Of a DNA stretch of 64,000 nt, positions 10,718 to 19,588 are shown one piece after another; position 1 is the stretch's first letter; each line of letters starts with the position of its first letter. The notes beneath the pieces are model-generated. The model saw nothing but the letters and a program-made list of their open reading frames with translations. It did not search any database and was not told the DNA's origin. The stretch is from Rhizobium tibeticum (GTDB lineage Bacteria; Pseudomonadota; Alphaproteobacteria; Rhizobiales; Rhizobiaceae), in contig NZ_FOCV01000012.1 in assembly GCF_900110205.1 (NCBI RefSeq), positions 1-64,000 of the forward strand, written 5' to 3'. The translations under genes and the position numbers were made by a program.

Positions 10718-11053
10718 TTATCGCGTCAGGACCGGCTTCACTTCCTTGTGGAAGAACCGGAAATAGGACGACACCTGCGCGCGGGCATTGGAGTTCGGAT
10801 CGAACTGAATTCCAAGGCGGCCATTGTGGGTCCAGCGGATGATGCCGTGAAGGGTGCCGAGATCATCGGCAAGGATCTGCACACGGCTGCCAGATGCCGC
10901 ATGAATCGGCGCCCGGATTTCGACGGCCATGCCGGTAACCGACATGTCAAGGATGCGCGCATCCACTTCCTTGGTGAGATAGCGGACCTTACCGAATATG
11001 CGGCAATGTTTGCGCTCGGCCTTGCGAGTTATGATATTCAGATTGTTCTGCAT
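10718..11053 (-). CDS. PilZ-domain protein
   Basis: The 111-residue single-domain product is a likely cyclic di-GMP receptor. The RxxxR arm is present as RKAERKHCRIFG, and the second motif as DMSVTGMAVEIRA (D-x-S-x-x-G). A C-terminal segment, GRLGIQFDPNSNARAQ, completes the beta barrel. The ATG at 11053 was preferred over 11074 because GGAG precedes it at good spacing. Rhizobiaceae have many such stand-alone PilZ proteins affecting motility or polysaccharide; the target here is unknown. No operon partner is evident. Confidence 0.87.
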   Translation of the reverse strand: MQNNLNIITRKAERKHCRIFGKVRYLTKEVDARILDMSVTGMAVEIRAPIHAASGSRVQILADDLGTLHGIIRWTHNGRLGIQFDPNSNARAQVSSYFRFFHKEVKPVLTR

Positions 11054-11129
11054 GTTACGCTCCACCAGAAACATGTGGATGAAATCTACTGGGTGAACAT
11101 TGAGAATGCTTTAATAGCTCGATCTAAAA

Positions 11130-12020
11130 TTACGGAGACGTTGGTCTTGGATGGGATCTGCGTGCAACGACGTGTTCCCGCCACATGGTGAAAATTCCTG
11201 CCGCAACGACAATAACAGAGCCGATGATCATACTGAGGCTCAGCCTCTCGTTGTAGATCACGACGCCAATAATCGATGCATAGACAAGCTGCAGATAAGT
11301 CAGCGGCTGCACGGCGGCGGCATCCAGCATGTCGTACGCACGGATGAGAAAATAATGGCTCGATATGCTGGTCATGCAGACAAGCGCCATCCATCCCCAA
11401 TCCCACCCCGACATCCATGTCCAATAGAAGGGGCCGATCAGCGTCATGCCGATGCCGCCGACGACGCCCGTGTAGAAAAAACTCGTCATGGCCGAGTCGT
11501 CCCGGCTGACAAGCCGCGTCGCGATGACATAGAAGGCAAACAGGAAGCACGAGAAGACAGCAAGCAGCAGCTTGAAGTCGAAGAATCTGCCTTCCGGCTT
11601 CAGAATCAGCAAGACCCCGACCAGACCCGCGGCGATCGCTGTCCAGCGACGCCAGCCGACCCGTTCGCCAAGGATAGGCATTGAAAGCAGCGCAATGACT
11701 ATCGGTGTTGCCGAGAAAATCGCTTGCGAGTGGGCAAGACCGATCAAGGCAAAGCAGTTGATGACGACAACCACCTGCGCGGCCAGCAAAAGGCCTCTGA
11801 TCACCTGCAGGAACGGCCTCTTTGTCCTGGCCGTCTGTTTCAGGCCACCCCTCATCTTGCAGGCCAGCGCAACGGTGAAGGCGGCAAACGCCCAGTAGCG
11901 GATCATGGTGACGAAGACGGGCGGGTAGGCGGATGCCAGATGCTTCGAGATGCCGTCCTGTAGCGAAAAGATGGTGATCGCCAACAGGACGAAAACATAG
12001 CCTTGGGTCTTGGATTTCAT
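11130..12020 (-). CDS. DMT-superfamily (EamA) transporter
   Basis: The product has 296 residues and ten predicted inner-membrane helices in two EamA repeats. The first runs from GYVFVLLAITIFSLQDGISKH to about residue 145; the second begins near LLAVFSCFLFAFYVIATRL. Such proteins export amino acids or other small metabolites; the substrate cannot be inferred. It lies between the PilZ gene and the Lrp-type regulator on the same strand, 86 bases after the regulator's stop. Lrp-family proteins often control amino-acid exporters, so joint regulation is possible. Confidence 0.87.
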   Translation of the reverse strand: MKSKTQGYVFVLLAITIFSLQDGISKHLASAYPPVFVTMIRYWAFAAFTVALACKMRGGLKQTARTKRPFLQVIRGLLLAAQVVVVINCFALIGLAHSQAIFSATPIVIALLSMPILGERVGWRRWTAIAAGLVGVLLILKPEGRFFDFKLLLAVFSCFLFAFYVIATRLVSRDDSAMTSFFYTGVVGGIGMTLIGPFYWTWMSGWDWGWMALVCMTSISSHYFLIRAYDMLDAAAVQPLTYLQLVYASIIGVVIYNERLSLSMIIGSVIVVAAGIFTMWREHVVARRSHPRPTSP

Positions 12021-12106
12021 GCGTGTGTCTTACAGCGGGGGATCAGGCAGAGGATGGCGAAGCCGCGGCTCCGCGCCGGGGACTGTCTGCCGGTTTTGGG
12101 GTTCTG

Positions 12107-12568
12107 TCAAAGCCCGACGTTTGGCCTATCGATGACTTCTCGGAGCGCAAAGCTGGAATTGATCTTCACGACGTGCGGAAGCGCCGAGAGCCAGTCGCGA
12201 TGGATGCGCTCGTAGTCCTCCAGGTCACGGGCGGCGACACGAAGAATGTAGTCGTATTCGCCGGACATCAGATAGCAGACGAGGACGTTCGGACAGCGCT
12301 TAACGGCAGCCTCGAATTCGGAGAGCGTCTTCGCAAACTGGCCCGACAGAGAAATGTGCACCACCGCGATCATCCTGTAGTCGAGTGCCTTATGCGAGAC
12401 GTGGGCGTGATAGCCGCTGATGACGCCGCTCTTCTCCAATATGTCGAGCCGCCGCGAACAGGCCGATGCCGACAATCCGACCTTGGCGGCAAGATCGGCA
12501 TTGGTGATGCGGGCATTGGACTGAAGCGTCTTCAGAATCGCAAGATCGATGGCGTCGAGTTCGGACAT
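12107..12568 (-). CDS. aldR: Lrp/AsnC-family regulator of alanine dehydrogenase
   Basis: The 153-residue product has an N-terminal helix-turn-helix (DAIDLAILKTLQSNARITNADLA, then VGLSASACSRRLDILE) and a C-terminal RAM effector domain (YLMSGEYDYILRVAARDLED). It is divergent from ald across 154 bases. In Rhizobium leguminosarum an Lrp-like protein encoded beside aldA activates alanine dehydrogenase, and this arrangement matches, so aldR is proposed by context. It likely senses alanine or another amino acid and forms dimers to octamers on DNA. Confidence 0.87.
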   Translation of the reverse strand: MSELDAIDLAILKTLQSNARITNADLAAKVGLSASACSRRLDILEKSGVISGYHAHVSHKALDYRMIAVVHISLSGQFAKTLSEFEAAVKRCPNVLVCYLMSGEYDYILRVAARDLEDYERIHRDWLSALPHVVKINSSFALREVIDRPNVGL

Positions 12569-12587
12569 TCGAAGAACTTTCGATTAT

Positions 12588-12603
12588 TTGCTCGAATTCG
12601 CAA
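12588..12603. promoter_or_regulatory. Candidate Lrp-type operator between aldR and ald
   Basis: The AT-rich divergent spacer contains the dyad TTGC-N8-GCAA at 12588-12603, flanked by several TTCGA-type half sites between 12567 and 12615. Repeated weak dyads on one DNA face are usual for Lrp/AsnC regulators. Confidence 0.4.
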
Positions 12604-12722
12604 TGATCTTCGAAAAACAGTGTCAGAGCAAACCTTCTTTGCAAGGACATTTCGCGGCTGTGGTGGTTGGATTTCCCCGTCAAAGACACTCCGCCAAGCG
12701 GACATAAAAGAGAGGAACGCCT

Positions 12723-13841
12723 ATGCGTGTCGGTTGCCCGAAGGAAATCAAGAATCATGAATATCGCGTCGGCCTGACACCTGCGTCCGTTCGTGAGTAC
12801 GTTGCCCATGGCCATGAGGTCTGGGTCGAAACCAAGGCAGGCGCCGGCATTGGCGCCGATGATGCCGCCTATGTGGCCGCTGGCGCAAAGATTGCCGCCT
12901 CGGCCAAGGAGATCTTCGAGAAGTGCGACATGATCGTAAAGGTCAAAGAGCCGCAGCCCTCCGAGTGGGCGCAGCTTCGCGATGGCCAGATTCTCTATAC
13001 CTATCTTCACCTTGCGCCCGATCCGGAACAGACCAAGGGCCTGCTTGCCTCCGGCGTCACCGCTGTTGCCTATGAGACTGTGACGGATGATCGCGGCGGC
13101 CTGCCGCTCCTTGCTCCGATGTCCGAGGTCGCCGGACGTCTGTCGATCCAGGCGGGGGCGACCGCATTGCAGAAGGCCAATGGCGGTCTTGGCATCTTGC
13201 TCGGAGGCGTGCCTGGCGTGCTGCCGGCCAAGGTCACGGTGATCGGCGGCGGTGTGGTCGGCTTGCACGCGGCCAGGATGGCGGCAGGCCTCGGTGCCGA
13301 CGTCAGCATCCTCGACAAGTCTCTGCCGCGCCTGCGCCAGCTCGATGATATCTTCGGCGGTCGTGTCCATACGCGCTATTCCAGCATTCAGGCCTTGGAA
13401 GATGAGGTATTCTCGGCCGACCTCGTCATCGGCGCTGTGCTCATTCCGGGTGCTGCCGCACCGAAGCTTGTCACCCGTGAAATGCTGTCGGGCATGAAGC
13501 GAGGCTCTGTCATCGTCGACGTCGCCATCGACCAAGGTGGCTGCTTTGAGACGTCGCATGCAACGACGCATTCCGAGCCGACCTACGTTGTCGATGACGT
13601 GGTGCATTATTGCGTTGCCAACATGCCCGGCGCTGTGCCGGTCACTTCGGCGCATGCCCTGAACAATGCGACGCTCGTCTATGGCCTGGCGCTTGCAGAC
13701 CGCGGACTGCGCGCGATCGCGGAAGATCGCCACCTAAGGAACGGTCTCAACATCCATAAGGGCCGCGTCACCAACAAGCCCGTGGCCGAAGCGCTGGGCT
13801 ATGAATCCTACGCTCCGGAAAGCGTACTGAACGTAGCGTAA
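12723..13841 (+). CDS. ald: Alanine dehydrogenase
   Basis: The 372-residue enzyme interconverts L-alanine and pyruvate plus ammonia using NAD. The N-terminal signature is MRVGCPKEIKNHEYRVGLTP. Substrate-site residues lie in MIVKVKEPQ and YTYLHLAPD. The Rossmann loop is VIGGGVVGLHAARMA, and the second signature includes GAVLIPGAAAPKLV. Length matches the family. In nodule bacteria it contributes to alanine synthesis and catabolism. It is divergent from and probably activated by the Lrp-type regulator at 12107-12568. Confidence 0.96.
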   Translation: MRVGCPKEIKNHEYRVGLTPASVREYVAHGHEVWVETKAGAGIGADDAAYVAAGAKIAASAKEIFEKCDMIVKVKEPQPSEWAQLRDGQILYTYLHLAPDPEQTKGLLASGVTAVAYETVTDDRGGLPLLAPMSEVAGRLSIQAGATALQKANGGLGILLGGVPGVLPAKVTVIGGGVVGLHAARMAAGLGADVSILDKSLPRLRQLDDIFGGRVHTRYSSIQALEDEVFSADLVIGAVLIPGAAAPKLVTREMLSGMKRGSVIVDVAIDQGGCFETSHATTHSEPTYVVDDVVHYCVANMPGAVPVTSAHALNNATLVYGLALADRGLRAIAEDRHLRNGLNIHKGRVTNKPVAEALGYESYAPESVLNVA

Positions 13842-13851
13842 CTTGCTTCAG

Positions 13852-13883
13852 GCCGGCCGCAGTCTCCCGGCGACCGGCTTTTT
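13852..13883 (+). terminator. Terminator after ald
   Basis: A GC-rich imperfect hairpin with GCCGG at its left base and CCGGC at its right base ends in a run of five T, ten bases after the ald stop codon. It also separates ald from the converging DUF1203 gene. Confidence 0.5.
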
Positions 13884-13887
13884 CATA

Positions 13888-14355
13888 TCATCTGTCGATA
13901 CGGCACTGATAGCAATTGTTGCGCGCCGAGCGCACATGCACGTAGGCAATCTCCGGCCGCTCGAGGAGTTCGGCGGCATAGGAGCGGATATGGGGCGTCG
14001 GCGTCACCGCGCCGGTGCCGTAGACGATGCGGTTTTCGGCATTGTAGCCGCGCACGATGAAATCCGGGCTGGTCAGGACCGGCGGTAGGACGTCTTCGGC
14101 GGCATAGCGCTCGCAGCGTTCCTTGTGGAGGAAGATAGGTCCGGTTTCGGCATAGGGCTGAAGCTCGGGAAACGGCCGATAGGCGAAGACCAGCAGTTCC
14201 TCGCCCGCATCGATATTCTTCAGGCAATGGCGGCAGGGATGGCCTGGTCCGTCAGAGACCATCGGCTCGGGCAAGAAACCGTAGGCATCTGTACCGCCGT
14301 TCCAGAGATTTTCGGCGTCGGCAGTGGGCATGGCGGAAAAGCGGATGTCGGTCAT
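13888..14355 (-). CDS. DUF1203-family protein
   Basis: The 155-residue soluble product matches DUF1203. It contains a Cys-x-x-Cys pair (HPCRHCLKNI), a central EELLVFAYRPFPELQPYAETGPIFLH segment with the conserved Glu-Thr-Gly-Pro-Ile-Phe-Leu-His, and another Cys pair near the end (NNCYQCR). The cysteines suggest metal binding or redox chemistry, but no activity is known. The ATG at 14355 follows TAGGAG; the longer frame to 14403 has no such site. It converges on ald and has no obvious operon partner. Confidence 0.82.
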   Translation of the reverse strand: MTDIRFSAMPTADAENLWNGGTDAYGFLPEPMVSDGPGHPCRHCLKNIDAGEELLVFAYRPFPELQPYAETGPIFLHKERCERYAAEDVLPPVLTSPDFIVRGYNAENRIVYGTGAVTPTPHIRSYAAELLERPEIAYVHVRSARNNCYQCRIDR

Positions 14356-14454
14356 GGCAGATCTCCTAGCTGATGGCCATGAGATGCGCCTTTGCCGGCA
14401 CATATACCACCCGATTCCTGCAGGTGCTCTTCGGACTGGTTTCCCTCTGCCGGC

Positions 14455-15018
14455 TCACCAGTCCCTTTTACTCAACTCCAGAAGTTCCTTGTCGCTGAGA
14501 GGCCGGACGATGCCCGAGCCGGTGGAGACCGGGGAAAAGCCGAACATCTGGTAGAGCTGCAAGGCGCGCGGGTGATCGAGGTTGTTGGTCGTCGTCGTCA
14601 CCCGCTTCGGATTGAGCGTCCAGATTGCATAGAGCGCCTGCAGCAGGAACCACTTTCCGATCCCCAGACCAAGCGCATGCTCGAACAGTCCGAAGTGGCA
14701 GAGTTCGATCGTGTCCTCATCCTCGATGAAATACTCATAAAAACCGGCGGGTGCGCCGTTCACGTAGAGCACGCTGATATTGTTGCGCTTGTCGTGCAGC
14801 GCCCTGGCCAGATCCTCGTCAACCATTCTCAAACGGTCCACCCACTGCCATCTGGCCCCGACTTGGCGGTAGAGATAGCGGTAGAACGGCAACGGAATGT
14901 CGGGTGCCCGCATGATCGCCGTCTGGATGTTGATCGGCACCGGCAGGCTTGCCTTCGGCGGTGCCGTCATTTCCAGGCGCGTAATATGGGCTTTCATGGA
15001 CGAGGGGGCCTTCACCAT
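14455..15018 (-). CDS. GNAT-family N-acetyltransferase
   Basis: The product has about 187 residues. The acetyl-CoA-binding segment is HALGLGIGKWFLLQALYAIW, a variant of the Q/R-x-x-G-x-G/A loop, preceded by the strand TIELCHFGLFE and followed by NNLDHPRALQLYQMFGF. It lies four bases after the sulfurtransferase stop codon and so is probably the last gene of the cysK-alaX-sseA unit. The substrate is unknown; its place in a sulfur operon may mean a thiol or amino-acid substrate, which is inference. ATG at 15018 was chosen; 14997 is possible. Confidence 0.8.
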   Translation of the reverse strand: MVKAPSSMKAHITRLEMTAPPKASLPVPINIQTAIMRAPDIPLPFYRYLYRQVGARWQWVDRLRMVDEDLARALHDKRNNISVLYVNGAPAGFYEYFIEDEDTIELCHFGLFEHALGLGIGKWFLLQALYAIWTLNPKRVTTTTNNLDHPRALQLYQMFGFSPVSTGSGIVRPLSDKELLELSKRDW

Positions 15019-15022
15019 CGTG

Positions 15023-15892
15023 TCAGGCTTTGACCGGTTCTGGCGGGCCAGTGACGACGGGCGTGTCGTCCCGGCCACCCCATTCGCTCCAGGAGCCGTC
15101 GTAGAGCTTGTTGTCGGTATGGCCGAGCGATTCGAGCGCCAGCGTGATGATCGCAGCTGTGATGCCGGAGCCGCAGGATGTCACCACGGGCTTCGACAGG
15201 TCTATGCCCGCGTCCTCGATCGTCTGCTGGAGTTCCGGCAGCGACTTGAAGCGGCCCTGGTTGGCGAAGACGCCCGATGGCAGGTTTCGCGCGCCGGGCA
15301 TGTGACCGGATCGCATACCAGCGCGCGGCTCGGGCTCGAGCGCTGCAAATCGGCCGGCGCTTCGCGCATCGGCTATCTGCAGGGCGCCGCTCGCAACGAT
15401 GTCCCGCATTGTGTCGAGATTGACGACCCGCGAGGCGTCATAGGTCGGCCTAAAGACCTTGGGCTCATAATACGGCACGGTTGTCTCTAGCGGGCGGCCC
15501 TCGGATTTCCATCCGTCCAGGCCGCCGTCGAGCACGTACACATTCCGCGCGCCCATCATGCGAAACAGCCACCAAACACGCGGAGAGGCGAACATCCCGA
15601 TGCCGTCATAGACGACGATGCGGTCCTTTTCCTCGATACCGAGCTTGCCGACCTCTATTGCGAAAAGGTCTGGCGAAGGAATGGTGTGCGGCAGCGCCAC
15701 GGAGTGATCGGCGATCTTGTCCTGATCGAAACGGATCGCGCCGGGGATATGGCCGGCGGCGTATTCCGCGTCAGCATCACGTTTCTGCGCCGGCAGATAG
15801 AAGGACGCATCCAGAAGCCGCAAATCCGGCTTGCCGAGTTCCGCCTGCAGCCAATCGGCCGAAACGACGAAACGGCTCTTCTTTTCGCTCAT
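15023..15892 (-). CDS. sseA: 3-mercaptopyruvate sulfurtransferase
   Basis: The 289-residue protein has tandem rhodanese domains. It moves sulfur from 3-mercaptopyruvate to an acceptor such as thioredoxin or cyanide. The N-terminal domain carries LLDASFYLPAQ and YAAGHIPGAIRFD; the C-terminal domain has the catalytic loop VVTSCGSGITAAI with Cys near residue 239. The CGSG(I/V)T loop separates mercaptopyruvate from thiosulfate enzymes (CRxGxR/T). It lies in the cysK-alaX-sseA-GNAT run, 18 bases after alaX, linking cysteine synthesis and breakdown. Cytoplasmic; no signal peptide. Confidence 0.92.
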   Translation of the reverse strand: MSEKKSRFVVSADWLQAELGKPDLRLLDASFYLPAQKRDADAEYAAGHIPGAIRFDQDKIADHSVALPHTIPSPDLFAIEVGKLGIEEKDRIVVYDGIGMFASPRVWWLFRMMGARNVYVLDGGLDGWKSEGRPLETTVPYYEPKVFRPTYDASRVVNLDTMRDIVASGALQIADARSAGRFAALEPEPRAGMRSGHMPGARNLPSGVFANQGRFKSLPELQQTIEDAGIDLSKPVVTSCGSGITAAIITLALESLGHTDNKLYDGSWSEWGGRDDTPVVTGPPEPVKA

Positions 15893-15910
15893 TTTGCTCT
15901 CCCTAGACCG

Positions 15911-16648
15911 TCAAGCTTCGTCGCCGGGAGCGCCGAAGCGAATTCGGAAGCGCCGATTTTCTTTGCCCTTCTTCTCGATCTTGGCAATGTGAATTTGGCC
16001 GACTTCCTGAGTTTCGGACACATGTGTGCCGCCGCAAGGCTGGCTGTCAATCGCAGAGTTTTCGCCGATACAGACAAGGCTGACCCGGCCCAGGCCGATG
16101 GGCGGGCGAACATTCTTGGATTTGACGATGCCGGGATTGGCCGCAAGTTCCTCGTCAGTAATCCACTGCAGGTAAACCGGATAGTTCTGCCGCACCAGCT
16201 CCATGAGTTTTTCGGTCACGTCGTCCTTGTCGATCGTATCGCTCATGTCGAAGTCAACACGGCTCTCGTCTTCGCCGACGGCGGCACCGGTGATCGGATA
16301 GGAGCAGACGACGGAAAGCAGATGGCAGGCTGTGTGCATTCGCATCAGCTTGTAGCGACGCGGCCAGTCGACATGCAGCACCAGCTTTTCGCCAACCGCT
16401 GGCTTGGCTTCGCCTTCGAGGGGGACATGCACGACGATGTCCTTTGTCGCTCCATGTCTCGTCTGCCCAAGCGCGATCTTGCTGCCGTCCGTGCGCTCGA
16501 GAAAGCCGGTATCGCCCGGCTGGCCTCCCGATGTCGCATAAAAGCAGGTCTGGTCCAGCTCAATGCCCCCGTCATCGTGAACGGCGGTCACCACCGCCTC
16601 GCATGTCGAAAGATAGAAATCGTCACGATAGAGGGCATTGACGGGCAT
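15911..16648 (-). CDS. Alanyl-tRNA editing protein (AlaX)
   Basis: The 245-residue stand-alone editing protein hydrolyses mischarged Ser- or Gly-tRNA(Ala). Both zinc-site motifs are present: HxxxH as HTACHLL near residue 102, and CxxxH as CGGTH near residue 207. It also has the N-terminal beta-barrel part with SGGQPGDTGFL typical of the AlaRS-related domain. It lies six bases from cysK and 18 from sseA, so it is probably cotranscribed with them. Pairing with cysteine-metabolism genes is common in Rhizobiales, for reasons not clear from sequence. Confidence 0.9.
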   Translation of the reverse strand: MPVNALYRDDFYLSTCEAVVTAVHDDGGIELDQTCFYATSGGQPGDTGFLERTDGSKIALGQTRHGATKDIVVHVPLEGEAKPAVGEKLVLHVDWPRRYKLMRMHTACHLLSVVCSYPITGAAVGEDESRVDFDMSDTIDKDDVTEKLMELVRQNYPVYLQWITDEELAANPGIVKSKNVRPPIGLGRVSLVCIGENSAIDSQPCGGTHVSETQEVGQIHIAKIEKKGKENRRFRIRFGAPGDEA

Positions 16649-16654
16649 GGGGTC

Positions 16655-17695
16655 TCACGCTGCTGGTTCGTATGGGATCTGTATGTTTTGCGTCTTGGTG
16701 AGCCATGCGGGAACTGGAAGGCCCTTCGACGTCAGGAAGTCCGAATTGAAGAGCTTTGACTGGTAGCGGTTGCCGTAGTCGGCAAGGATCGTCACGACTG
16801 TATGGCCGGGACCGAGCTCCCTGGCAAGGCGCACCGCGCCGGCGATGTTGATCGCCGTCGATCCACCCAGGCACAGGCCTTCATGCTCGACGAGATCGAA
16901 AACGTAGGGCAGGGCGTCCGCATCCGAAATGTTGTAGGCGAAATCGGGCGTGAAACCGTCCAGGTTTGCCGTGATCCGACCCTGACCGATTCCTTCGGTG
17001 ATCGAGGAGCCAGCGGATTTAAGTTCGCCGTTCTTGTAGAATTCGTAGAGCGCGGCTCCGTCGGGATCGGCAAGGCCGATCTTGATGTCCTTGCTGAAGG
17101 CCTTGAGGCCGGCTGCGACACCCGCAAGCGTCCCCCCCGAGCCAACAGAGCAGATAAAGCCGTCCACTTTGCCGTTCGTATCGTTCCAGATTTCGCGGGC
17201 TGTCGTTTCAATGTGGGCCTGCCGGTTGGCGACGTTGTCGAACTGGTTTGCCCAGATCGCGCCGTTCGGGTCCGTCTTCGCCAGCTGTTCGGCAAGCCTT
17301 CCGGACACCTTCACATAGTTGTTCGGATTCTTGTAGGGAACGGCGGGCACCTCAACGAGTTCTGCGCCGAGCAACCTCAGTGCGTCCTTCTTTTCCTCGC
17401 TCTGAGTCTCCGGGATGACGATGACGGTTCGGTAGCCAAGCGCCTTCGCAACGACAGTCAAGCCGATGCCGGTATTGCCGGCCGTCCCCTCGACGATAAC
17501 GCCGCCCGGCCTCAGCAGGCCCTTCTTCTCTGCATCGCGAATGATGTAGAGCGCAGCGCGATCCTTGACCGACTGGCCGGGATTGAGGAATTCCGCTTTG
17601 CCAAGAATCGTGCAGCCGGTCGCTTCCGACGCGCCCTTGAGCTTGATCAGGGGGGTGTTGCCGATTGCCTCTAGAACGGAAGGATAGACGGTCAT
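16655..17695 (-). CDS. cysK: Cysteine synthase A
   Basis: The 346-residue PLP enzyme makes cysteine from O-acetylserine and sulfide. The PLP lysine lies in FLNPGQSVKDRAAL near residue 43, and the substrate loop is GTAGNTGIGLT. The phosphate loop SVGSGGTLAGVAAGL follows, and SSITEGIGQGRI and CLGGSTAINIAGAVRLA complete the fold. It is first in a minus-strand run with alaX, sseA and a GNAT gene. The C-terminus is about 25 residues longer than short CysK proteins. The start ATG is at 17695, with no strong ribosome binding site. Confidence 0.93.
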   Translation of the reverse strand: MTVYPSVLEAIGNTPLIKLKGASEATGCTILGKAEFLNPGQSVKDRAALYIIRDAEKKGLLRPGGVIVEGTAGNTGIGLTVVAKALGYRTVIVIPETQSEEKKDALRLLGAELVEVPAVPYKNPNNYVKVSGRLAEQLAKTDPNGAIWANQFDNVANRQAHIETTAREIWNDTNGKVDGFICSVGSGGTLAGVAAGLKAFSKDIKIGLADPDGAALYEFYKNGELKSAGSSITEGIGQGRITANLDGFTPDFAYNISDADALPYVFDLVEHEGLCLGGSTAINIAGAVRLARELGPGHTVVTILADYGNRYQSKLFNSDFLTSKGLPVPAWLTKTQNIQIPYEPAA

Positions 17696-17850
17696 GGACT
17701 CTGCCTCATTTGAACGCTTAGTTTAGGAACGGTCTTTTCCCTTCACAAGGCTAGGTTGGCAAGAAATGCTATTCCATCCCTTTGAGCGCAACGATAAAAT
17801 TAGACTTCGCCGCGTCCAGGGTGGTCGAGACTGAGCTTTCGCCGCCGCTG

Positions 17851-17876
17851 TGATCCGGAGATTGACTTTCAACGTA
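17851..17876 (+). promoter_or_regulatory. Candidate ECF sigma (sigma-E/ChrR type) promoter
   Basis: TGATCC at 17851-17856 is followed after 16 bases by CGTA at 17873-17876. TGATCC is the -35 core reported for the Rhodobacter sphaeroides sigma-E/ChrR system; the -10 match is less certain. It lies 48 bases before the chosen chrR start, and autoregulation of this module is known in Rhodobacter. Confidence 0.45.
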
Positions 17877-17924
17877 CGGATGACGACAAAGCAATCTCTA
17901 AAAGCGGAAACGACCGAAACCGTC

Positions 17925-18572
17925 ATGATTCACGATCACATCGACACGGTCGATGCACTGATGGCGCATTACGTCGCCGGATCCCTTCCAGAGCCGGCGC
18001 GCGTGCTGGTGGAATCGCATCTTGAAATGAAGCCGGATCATCGCTTGCTGGTGAGCGATCTCGAATCCCTGGCTGGCGAGGCTCTCGAGCAGATACCGGA
18101 GGCTGCGATCGGCGATCGCATGGCGCAGCTCGCTGCCGTCTTCGGCTCCGCGCCGCCGGCCGAAGATCGCGCGCCAGCCGATCTGAAGGCACACAGGGGC
18201 TTCTTTCCGAGAGCGATACGCAATCTGGTCGGCTATGATGTGGATACAGTGCCTTGGAAGACGAAGCTTCCAGGTTTCAAGGAATACTCCGCCGACATCG
18301 ATGGCTGTGAAGTCAGCCTGATGTGGATCAAGGCCGGCCGTGCGCTGCCCGCGCACACCCATAAAGGAATGGAACTGACCTTGATCCTCGACGGCGCGTT
18401 CAACGATGCTCGCGGTCGTTTCGGACCCGGCGATATCTCGGTAGCAGATGAGAGCGTTGACCACCGGCCGATCGCCGAAAAGGACCGTCCCTGCATTGCG
18501 TTTTCGGTTCTCGATGCGCCGGTCAAGCTGACTGGATCTTTCCGTCAGCTCATAGGTGACCTGATCGGCTGA
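17925..18572 (+). CDS. chrR: ChrR-family cupin anti-sigma factor
   Basis: The 215-residue product resembles ChrR, which holds sigma-E inactive until singlet oxygen or peroxide is sensed. The N-terminal anti-sigma part has the zinc motif H-x3-C/H (LMAHYVAGSLPEPARVLVESHLE). The C-terminal cupin has PAHTHKGMELTLILDG with its His and Glu ligands. The ATG at 17925 was chosen because it lies downstream of the likely promoter; ATG 17880 is in frame but lacks a ribosome binding site. No ECF sigma gene is adjacent, although the two are normally a pair. The next genes (SDR, cfa) are typical members of the same regulon. Confidence 0.85.
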   Translation: MIHDHIDTVDALMAHYVAGSLPEPARVLVESHLEMKPDHRLLVSDLESLAGEALEQIPEAAIGDRMAQLAAVFGSAPPAEDRAPADLKAHRGFFPRAIRNLVGYDVDTVPWKTKLPGFKEYSADIDGCEVSLMWIKAGRALPAHTHKGMELTLILDGAFNDARGRFGPGDISVADESVDHRPIAEKDRPCIAFSVLDAPVKLTGSFRQLIGDLIG

Positions 18573-18604
18573 AAGCAGCCACAATGGTATGATACAGGCC
18601 TAAA

Positions 18605-18639
18605 TCCGGGAGATGGCGAGGAACTCCCGGACCTTTTTT
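18605..18639 (+). terminator. Rho-independent terminator after chrR
   Basis: An eight-base-pair stem TCCGGGAG/CTCCCGGA with an 11-base loop is followed by CC and six T (18634-18639). It separates chrR from the SDR gene, so the SDR may have its own promoter or depend on readthrough. Confidence 0.75.
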
Positions 18640-18673
18640 GGCGTTCAGAAAAGCGGCCCGGAGGAGATGTACC

Positions 18674-19507
18674 ATGCAAGATTTCGTTGCTCGTCCCGAA
18701 CATGGAATAGCCTGGATTTCCGGCGCGAGTTCCGGAATTGGGCGAGCGCTGGCACTCAAACTCGCGGGAGATGGATACAAGGTCGCCGTCACCGCCCGCG
18801 ACCATGAGAAGCTCGCCGAATTGCAGGCCGAGGCCTCCGACCTGTCCGGCAGTATTATCGTGCTCGACGGCGATGTTACGAACGCCGAAGACATGGAGCA
18901 CGTGCTTGCTTCAATCGAATATGAACATGGTGCGCTCGCACTGGCGATCTTCAACGCCGGTGTCTATCTGCCCGTCCACGCGGAGGAGTTGAAGCTTGCT
19001 GATTTCGAGCAGAGTTTCGCGGTCAATCTGCAGGGTGTTGTAAATTGCCTGGTCCCGGCCGTACGGCACATGAAGGCGAAGGGGCACGGACAAATCGCCA
19101 TCGTTTCGTCCGTTTCAGGCTATGGCGGCCTGCCGACCAGTGCGGCCTACGGCGCCACAAAAGCCGCCTTGATCAACATGGCGGAGAGTCTGAAATTCGA
19201 TCTAGACAAGATGGGCATCCGCATTCAGCTCATCAATCCGGGCTTCGTCGATATTCCTGCAACGAAGAGGAACGAATTCCCCATGCCTTCTCTTGTCTCG
19301 GTCGAGGAGGCAGCCGAGCAGATTTCGGCGGGCCTCAAGTCTCGGAGTTTCGAGATTATCTTCCCGAAGCGTTTCACCTACATGATGAAGCTCGTCAATC
19401 TCCTGCCTTATAGTCTCTATTTCTGGTTGGTGAATCGCTCGACGGGCTGGCGGGAGCGGCCGCTTGAAAAGCATGCACGACCGGGTATGGCGCATCCTGC
19501 AGAGTAG
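18674..19507 (+). CDS. Short-chain dehydrogenase/reductase
   Basis: The 277-residue SDR has the cofactor loop ISGASSGIGRALA near residue 15, NAG as FNAGVYLP, the catalytic Ser in IVSSVSGYGG and YxxxK as YGATKAALI. The C-terminal extension (FTYMMKLVNLLPYSLYFWL) is hydrophobic and may contact the membrane. The ATG at 18674 follows GGAGGAG. SDR genes accompany cfa in sigma-E/ChrR regulons, so a role in membrane-lipid or oxidative-stress chemistry is plausible; the substrate is unknown. This gene appears intact although neighbouring cfa is not. Confidence 0.87.
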   Translation: MQDFVARPEHGIAWISGASSGIGRALALKLAGDGYKVAVTARDHEKLAELQAEASDLSGSIIVLDGDVTNAEDMEHVLASIEYEHGALALAIFNAGVYLPVHAEELKLADFEQSFAVNLQGVVNCLVPAVRHMKAKGHGQIAIVSSVSGYGGLPTSAAYGATKAALINMAESLKFDLDKMGIRIQLINPGFVDIPATKRNEFPMPSLVSVEEAAEQISAGLKSRSFEIIFPKRFTYMMKLVNLLPYSLYFWLVNRSTGWRERPLEKHARPGMAHPAE

Positions 19508-19588
19508 TGTTCGGCGTCCAAGGCATTGACGAGGCGGATGGCGGCCAGACAGGAGGTCATCTGCCGGATTGGCCGCCATCCGCTCTCG

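Noticed and set aside
12390..13733. 447-codon open frame on the minus strand
   Set aside because: It is antisense to ald and overlaps aldR in another frame; no domain is visible.
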